A stretch of 64,000 nt of DNA from Cycas panzhihuaensis. Lineage: Eukaryota > Cycadophyta. Positions 57,498-64,000 of this stretch are shown piece by piece. How positions within the stretch are numbered: the stretch's first letter is position 1; every line of letters starts with the position of its first letter. A program made the translations under genes and the position numbers. The notes under the pieces were generated by a model. It ran no database searches and had not been told where the DNA came from. It saw only the letters and a list, made by a program, of their open reading frames with translations. The DNA lies in the NCBI GenBank assembly GCA_023213395.1, contig CM041465.1, forward strand, positions 191,215,741 to 191,279,740, read 5' to 3'.

Positions 57498-59053
57498 AAG
57501 TTCCTTCAATAAAATCCAGAGCATAGAGGAGATGCACTCAACCCTATCCCAAATGATAACTTGACACAAATAAAAGTAGCCCAATGAGATTAAAGTAGCA
57601 ATTCACATACACGCTCATAACATAGTCTAATCATGTCCCTTCACGGGATGGTAACGGTCACCAAGAGGACACCAAACCAGTCTTGATAATTCTCTCTAGA
57701 GTCATATTTTCAGGCTGTAGAAATCTCATTCGAGTTGGCTAATTGATGCTGAATCTTGAACCATCAGAACCAAGTCTACTCCCTCAACCTCCTTTCTCCA
57801 CATGACAATATGCTCTCTCTATTTTCCATGCTCTCCTCACCTCACTCTCTATCTCCTCTGGTTCTGTCTGTTACTCAAACATTTTTTTTTGTTCCCAAGT
57901 TGGGTTGATTCATTGCTATTAATGCCCTTAAATCCGAATGGAGGAATCTGAGTTATAGTGCAGACAAAAGTGTTGTTAGTTATTACTGTTTGAAGTAACT
58001 ATCAACTGTCCGTTACATCCAGTTACCAAAAATATCATCACATAGGAAGTCTTTTAATGATTCTTAACTGTCCAAATGTTGATGCTTTTACTGCAACTCC
58101 AATAAGGTTGGTCTGACATGGTTTCATCAACCAACAAGAAAATTACAAGTGGAACTATGAAGATGTGTCATCTACTCCTCTATTTTCGCATTTTTACTAC
58201 GTTTCAGGTGAGTATTTGACCTTAGAGGTCCATATGTGAAATTGCAAAAGGCAATCCTTTGTTAATTGTTCACCTTATTGTTCATTTGTGCATTTGTGAG
58301 GCATTCCTTTATTTTCGCAGTTTTGCAATTCGACGACCAAGAGGCCCCGCTCAACTACCACTCATTTCCGAAGTTCAAAGCTCTCTTTTACACACTGAAA
58401 ATTTGAATGTCTACATCAAACCATCACAACTTCTTATTCTAAATTTTGTCTTCAATGCTCCATCACTTGTTGTAAAGCCAAATACTTGCTCTTTAAATTG
58501 GTGGATTCACCCTTAGCAAAATTTGTGTTTACCAACTAGATTTGTGTCTCAAAGAAGTCCAATAAGTCTCTAAACCTAACATCTACCCTTACATTTCTTC
58601 TTCCCCTCTATTCCTCCTCTGTTCATATCATGTGCTCCCTCTTATGTGCTGCTCATCTAAGCAACCTAACTAGCTTTTATATTGTGCAAGCCACAACAAT
58701 ATAAAAATTTCATGATTCAAGGTGTTAGAGGAAAAAGTCCAACACATTGCAACATAACATAACACAAACTAACTATTCTAATGAACCAAAAATTGTGCAA
58801 CCTCACACCTAGTGGAGCATGGAATAAGGTTCCACCTTACATAAGAAGAACAAAGCTAAATGTTGCACCCTCACACCTAGTGGAGCATGAGATAAGCTTC
58901 CTCGTTGCATAGGACGACCAAAACTATGAAATGCAAAGAATTTATTTACAAGGAAAACTATGAGATGAAGAATTTTTTTTTCATACATATACAGTTGAGA
59001 AGCAAGCTATTCAAGAAATATAAAAAGGTCAAGTCTAGGGTCAGGTCATTACA
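57498..59053 (-). repeat. Chromovirus-like element L, 3' LTR
   Basis: The outer start is clear: the purine tract GTGGAGGGGAGGGGGA (59,054-59,069) followed by TGTAATGACC on the minus strand. The body 57,498-58,836 matches 61,152-62,557. The low end is uncertain and may extend below 57,498. Confidence 0.75.
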
Positions 59054-61150
59054 TCCCCCTCCCCTCCACAGAAGCATCATCCTTTATGCACTTCAACCGG
59101 CTACAAACAAATGTGGGTATTGTTGTCGTATGCCATCTTCAAGCTCCCATGTAGCTTCTTCTGAAGTTAAGTTCTACCATTGCACTTTTACTTGCTAGAT
59201 GATTCTATTTTGCAACACTTTCTCTCTATTGTCAAAGATTTTTATGGGTTCTTCTTCAAAGTCAAGACTCAACCCAACTATAAGGTTAGTCCAATCGAGT
59301 ATATGTTTCAAGTCTACTATATACTTCTTTAATAATGAAACATGAGAGACATTATAAACTTGAAGATTTGGAGGTAGAGCAAGCTTCTAAGCGACTTGGC
59401 CTACATGTTCCAAATTTTTGAAAGGATTGCAATGCCTTGGCCAAAGCTTCTTGCACAAACCCAAGCTAGGGTGAGCTATGTTTGGGAACACATGATCACC
59501 CACCTAAAATTCCTTCCTTGTCCACCTTAGATTTACATAGCTCTTTTGTCTGTCTTGAGCTATCTTTAATCACTACCTTATGTTGATCACTTGTCTCTTC
59601 ATTTCTTGCAACATTTCTAGGTCCAACATATGTCCATCCTCCAAGTTTTCCCACCTCAAAGGTGTGTTGCATCTTCCGCCATACAGCACCTCAAAAGGAG
59701 CCATTCCCATGGAAGAATGGATTGTGTTGTTGTAGAAGAATTCAGCTAAGTGTAGGTGGTTCTCGTAACTAGATGGCCATTCCATTGTATACATTCGGAG
59801 CAAGTCTTCAAGGACTTGGTTTACCCTCTATATTTGCCCATCGATTTTAGGGTGGCACATTGCGCTAAATTTCAATTTTATGCCTGACTTCTAGAACATG
59901 GATCGCCAAAAATTTCAAGGTAAACTTGGTGTCTCTATCTGACACAATGGCCTTTGGCACGTCATGCAACTTGACAATTTCCTTCATGAAAATAATAACG
60001 ATCTTTCACACAATATAAGTAGTTCAAACTAGAATGACATGTTGATTTACTTAGTTTGTCCCCTATTACCATAATAGCATCACGCTACCAATTGAACTTG
60101 GCAAACCTATGATGAAGCCCATCATAATCATCTCCCACTTCTATTCTAGAATTTCTAATGGTTGCAACAATCTTACTAGAGGTTTGTGCCAAGCTTTGAC
60201 TCTTTGGCATGTCAAACACCTTGCAACAAAGTTCACAATACCGTTCTTCATGCCTGGCCAATAAAATTGCCTCTTCATGGCTACAAATGTTTTATGGTAT
60301 GCAGAGCAGCCTACATAAGGAGTGGCATGGGCCTCAGGCATGATCAATTCTCTAATATCTAACTTTGGTGACACATAGATCTTTCATTGGAAAGCTAACA
60401 CACTGTACTCCATCACATGGAAACCTACATACTTTCTCAAGAGCTTGACATCCACATTTTTCTGAGCTCGTTGCTTTTGCAAGATGTCCCTTGCTTGCCT
60501 GAAAATTCATCTCTCTCACATGCTTTCAAAACAAAGTCGATCAAGTCAGTTTGATGCATACTTGTTGAAGTAATGTAACGTCATCAACTCAAGGCTTAAG
60601 CCACTTTGTTTTCTTTGCATTCGATGTAGTGTGGTTGAAAATCGAATTTCCACAAGTACTCCATCCAAATGCGGTGTCTTGCATTTGAATGTTGCTAAGT
60701 GAAGGTATGCTTGAGACTATCGCGGTCAGTGTGAAGCTCAAAACTCTTCCCCAACAAGTAATGCCCCCATACCTTGAGCACACACATTAGTGCAATGAAC
60801 TCTAAATCATGAGTAGGATAGTTTTTCTCATAATCTTTTAACTTCCTTGATTCATAGGAGATGACCCTTCCATCTTGCATCAAGACTACATCAAGTCCTT
60901 CAATGCTTGCATCAATACATACCAAGAAATAAGAATTTGGGTTAGGCACAATGAGGATTGGAGCTGTAGCGAGCAACCTCTGTAATGACTAAGATGTCTC
61001 ATCACATAAATTTGTCCACACAAATTTAGCACATTTTTTTGCAATGAGCTTATTGGACCTACAATTCTAGAAAAGAAATTCACGTATCTTTTGTAATAGC
61101 CTGCAAAACCCATAAACTTTCTCACATCCCGCCAAGAAGGGGCATGTTCA
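59054..61150 (-). pseudogene. Element L pol remnant (RT end, RNase H, integrase, chromodomain)
   Basis: From 61,150 downwards: WRDVRKFMGFAGYYKRYVNFF (RT thumb), frame breaks, LIVPNPNSYFLVCIDASIEG and VISYESRKLKDYEKNY, THDLEFIALMCVLKVW (RNase H), then AYHKTFVAMKRQFYWPGMK and CLTCQRVKA (integrase finger), then HLAEFFYNNTIHSSMGMAPF (integrase end) and, near 59,130-59,200, a chromodomain-like TSEEATWELEDG. It is heavily shifted. gag, protease and most of RT are missing. Confidence 0.85.
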
Positions 61151-61151
61151 A

Positions 61152-62557
61152 CCTAGTTCCTTAAATAAAATCCAGAGCACAAGAGAGACGCACACCGCAC
61201 TATCTCAAATTGTAATTTAGCACCGACAAAAGTAGTCCAACGAGATTAAAGCAACAATTCACACACACATTCATAACATAGTTTAATCATGTCCCTTCAT
61301 GGGATGGTAGTGGCCAACAAGAGAATACCAAACCAACCTAGATAATTGTCTCTGGAGTCATGTTCCAGGATATAGAAATCTCATGCAAGTTGATTAATCA
61401 ATGCCAAACCTTGAACCATCAAAACAAACTCTACCCTCCTCCTCCAAACAACAATATGTTATCCTCGAAGAAAATCAAATATTTGTCAAATTATTTTCCT
61501 GCCAATCTAAAAGGCACACCCAAGCTCTCTCCTTTCTCCAATATCTCCAAGCTCTTCTCGACTCACTCTCTCTCTCCATTGGTTCTATCTCTATTATTCA
61601 AATTGTTTTCCTTTTCTAGGTTGAGTCAATTCATTGCAATAAATGCCCTTAAAGCTTAGTGGAGGAATCTGAGTTATGGTGGCTACAAAAATGCTTTCAA
61701 TTGTTACTATTTGAAGTAACTGTCAATTGTCCACTACATCCAGTTACCAAAAATATCTTCACGTACGAATTCTTTTAATGATACTTAATTGTCTAGATGT
61801 CTAGGTGCTTTAATTGCAACTCCAACCAGGTTGGTCTGATGTGGCTTCATCAAAAAATGAGAAAGTTACAAGTGGAACTGTGAAGATCTGTCACTTGCTC
61901 CTATGTTTTCATGTTTTTGTTACATTTCAAGTAGGTATTTAACCTTAGAGGTCCATCTCCAAAATTGCAAAATGCATTCCTTTGTAAATTGTTCACCCAA
62001 CTATTCATTTGTGCATTTGAAAGGCATTCCTTTGTTTTTGCCGTTTCACAATTCAACAGTCAGGAGGCCCCACCTAGCTCTTCATTTGCGAAGTTGTGAG
62101 TTGTCTTTAATATAGCAAAACTTAACTTGAACATCTACATAAAACCTTTGTAACTTCTCATTCTGAAGTCTATTTGCAATGTTCCACCACTCGTTGGAAA
62201 GCTAAAAACTTGCTCTCTAATTTGGTCGATTCACCTTAAAAAATTTTATGTTAAACAACTACATTCGTGTCCCAAAGAAGTCAAATAAGTCTATAAATTT
62301 ATCATCTACCCTTATTTATTCTTCCCCTCTATTCCTCTTCCATTCATATCATGTGCTCCCCCATCTATAATGCCCATCTGAGGAATCTAGTGGCTTTTGT
62401 ATTATGCAAGCCACAACAATAAAATTACATGATTGAAGGTGTTAAAGGAAAATGTCCAACACCTTGCAACATAACACAACCCAAACGAACTAACTATTCT
62501 AATGAACCAAAACTACTACGTTCTCATACCTAGTGGAGCATGGAATAAGCTTCCACC
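61152..62557 (-). repeat. Element L, second LTR copy (5' side), truncated
   Basis: About 1.4 kb matching 57,498-58,836. It abuts RT sequence directly at 61,150 without primer site or gag, so an internal deletion removed them. The outer end is cut by the copia element at 62,562. Confidence 0.75.
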
Positions 62558-62561
62558 AAGT

Positions 62562-64000
62562 TGAAAAATAGATTTAGAAAGAGAATGACCTTCATTGATT
62601 AATAGAAGAGAGTTTCTCTCTCTTATACACAACTACTTTACAAAAGAGTCCCATACATGTATGACAAGTGTCATTTTTAAACTGAAGAGGACAGCGATGC
62701 TCAACCCCCAGATTATATAAGAGACCCTTAAATACAAGACATAGGATAAAGCATTAATATTCTAACACCCTCCCATAATGTTTTATCCTTTGTTTTTCAT
62801 TCCTACTAGATTTCTAAGATGTTGAAATTTATCTTTTGACAATGGTTTTGTGAAGATGTCAGCAACCTGTTGTTCATTGTTGCAGTATTGTAAATGTATT
62901 TCTTTATTCTGAACTTTTTCTCTAATAAAATGATGATGGACTTCTATGCGCTTAGTCCTTGCATGGAAAACAAGATTTTTAGTAAGTTTGATAACACTTT
63001 GATTATCGCAAAAGATTGTGGTTGCATTAAAGCAACTCTGTTTTAAATCTCTGAGACATTTTTTTAACCATATTGCTTTATACGTTGCACTAACTACAGC
63101 TTTGTACTCTGCTTCTGTTGATGATAAGACTATTGTTGGTTGTTCTCTACTGCTCCAAGATGTCATAGTTGATCTAAAATTGGAACAATAACCCGTTGTA
63201 GACTTTTGTTCTTGTCGTCTTCCTACCTAGTCAAAGTCATTGAATCCAAACAAGCTTGGATTGTCTTAGTATATTATAGCCGAAGATCCAATATACCTTT
63301 GATCCATATTAAAATTCGTTTGACAACATTCTAGTGAGTGACCTTTGGATTATGCATAAATTAGGAGACGATTCCTACAGAAAAGGATATGTCTAGTCTA
63401 GTTGTTGTCAAGTAAATAAGACTTCTAACTAGTTGTCTAAAGAGTGTCACACTTGATGGTTATCTTCATCAATTGTTAGAACACAACCTGTTGCCATGGG
63501 TGTGGCACAAGGATTGCATTCTTCCATATTGAATCTCTTGAGAAAATTCTTGGCATACTTTGATTGTAGATAAAGATATCATTTGCTACCTGATGAACTT
63601 CTATACCAAGATAGTAATGAAGTGCACCCATATCAGTCATTTCAAAATTATTTTCCATCTACATACGCACCCATTGGATGGTTTCACGATCATCACCTAT
63701 AACAACCAAATCACCCACATACACCACAATTATGGTGATTTAGTATTTTTGTTTCTTAACAAAGACTTGGATCACCTTCACTTCTATTGAATCTTTTCTT
63801 TCGAAGATGATGATCTAGTTTTGTATACTAGACTCGAGGTGCTAGTTTTAAGCCATATAAGAGCTTTTGTAACTTGCAAACCAGATATTCCTCTCCTTCC
63901 TTTTTGTATTCAAGTGATTATTCCATATAGATGACTTCATTGAGATCACCATTTAGAAAGGCACTTTTTACATCAAATTGTACAATTTCCCATCCATATT
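62562..64000 (-). mobile_element. Ty1/copia element H, 3' end
   Basis: The 3' LTR is 62,562-62,767 (206 bp; TGTTAGAATATTAATG...CTATTTTTCA on the minus strand) with a TATGGGAGGG tract inside. The RNase H tail 62,783-63,166 is open (VLSSTEAEYKAVVSAT, CDNQSVIKLTKN, RIEVHHHFIREKV, VADIFTKPLSKDKFQ). RT pieces follow to the window edge (63,476-63,990), with EMTDMGALHYYLGIEV visible. The rest lies outside. Confidence 0.88.

Overview
The window is plant nuclear DNA from a species with a large, repeat-rich genome. A conifer or another gymnosperm is my best guess, based on very long introns, many old nested LTR retrotransposons and almost no free coding space; this is inference and the window has no species marker. 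I saw no rRNA or tRNA gene and no prokaryotic feature.

The only host gene recognised with intact exons is on the minus strand: five consecutive exons of RAPTOR, the TOR-complex-1 scaffold (C-terminal WD40 region), at 55,646-55,770, 55,382-55,527, 55,134-55,235, 32,118-32,203 and 31,711-31,795. All splice sites are GT-AG and the phases join without a break. The third intron seen here is 22,930 bp. The intron after the last exon runs off the low end of the window (over 31.7 kb) and the one before the first exon seen runs off the high end (over 8.2 kb). Essentially the whole window therefore lies inside one gene, and everything else is intronic repeat.

Region by region. 1-1,012 and 17,177-18,580: Ty3/gypsy element B (minus), split by element A. 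1,013-17,171: Ty3/gypsy element A (plus; 836-bp LTRs; CTTAC duplications), itself split by a minus-strand Ty1/copia element at 8,261-13,909 (CTGGA duplications). 18,600-18,890: an inverted fragment of the same gypsy lineage. 19,509-28,961: Ty1/copia element E (plus; 192-bp LTRs), split at 23,281-27,510 by element F, a non-autonomous LTR element that has no gag or pol but carries a broken thaumatin-like gene and two families of tandem repeats. 31,351-31,795: tandem duplication of the last RAPTOR exon seen. 35,164-39,423: remnants of several LTR elements, mostly chromovirus-like gypsy. 39,424-43,237: element G (minus), a relative of F without the thaumatin fragment. 43,356-50,581: gypsy element C (minus; GAGAT duplications), deleted for RT and integrase but keeping gag, protease and two long ORFs downstream of pol; it interrupts an open reading frame of unknown function. 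53,090-54,000: LTR and leader repeats of another element. 56,300-62,560: chromovirus-like remnants with a duplicated LTR of about 1.4 kb. 62,562-64,000: end of another minus-strand copia element.

No operon-like cooperation exists here. The recurring themes are nesting, elements missing parts that relatives could supply in trans (C from A-like elements, F and G from copia elements with the same primer site), and a family of ORFs placed after pol in gypsy elements A and C.
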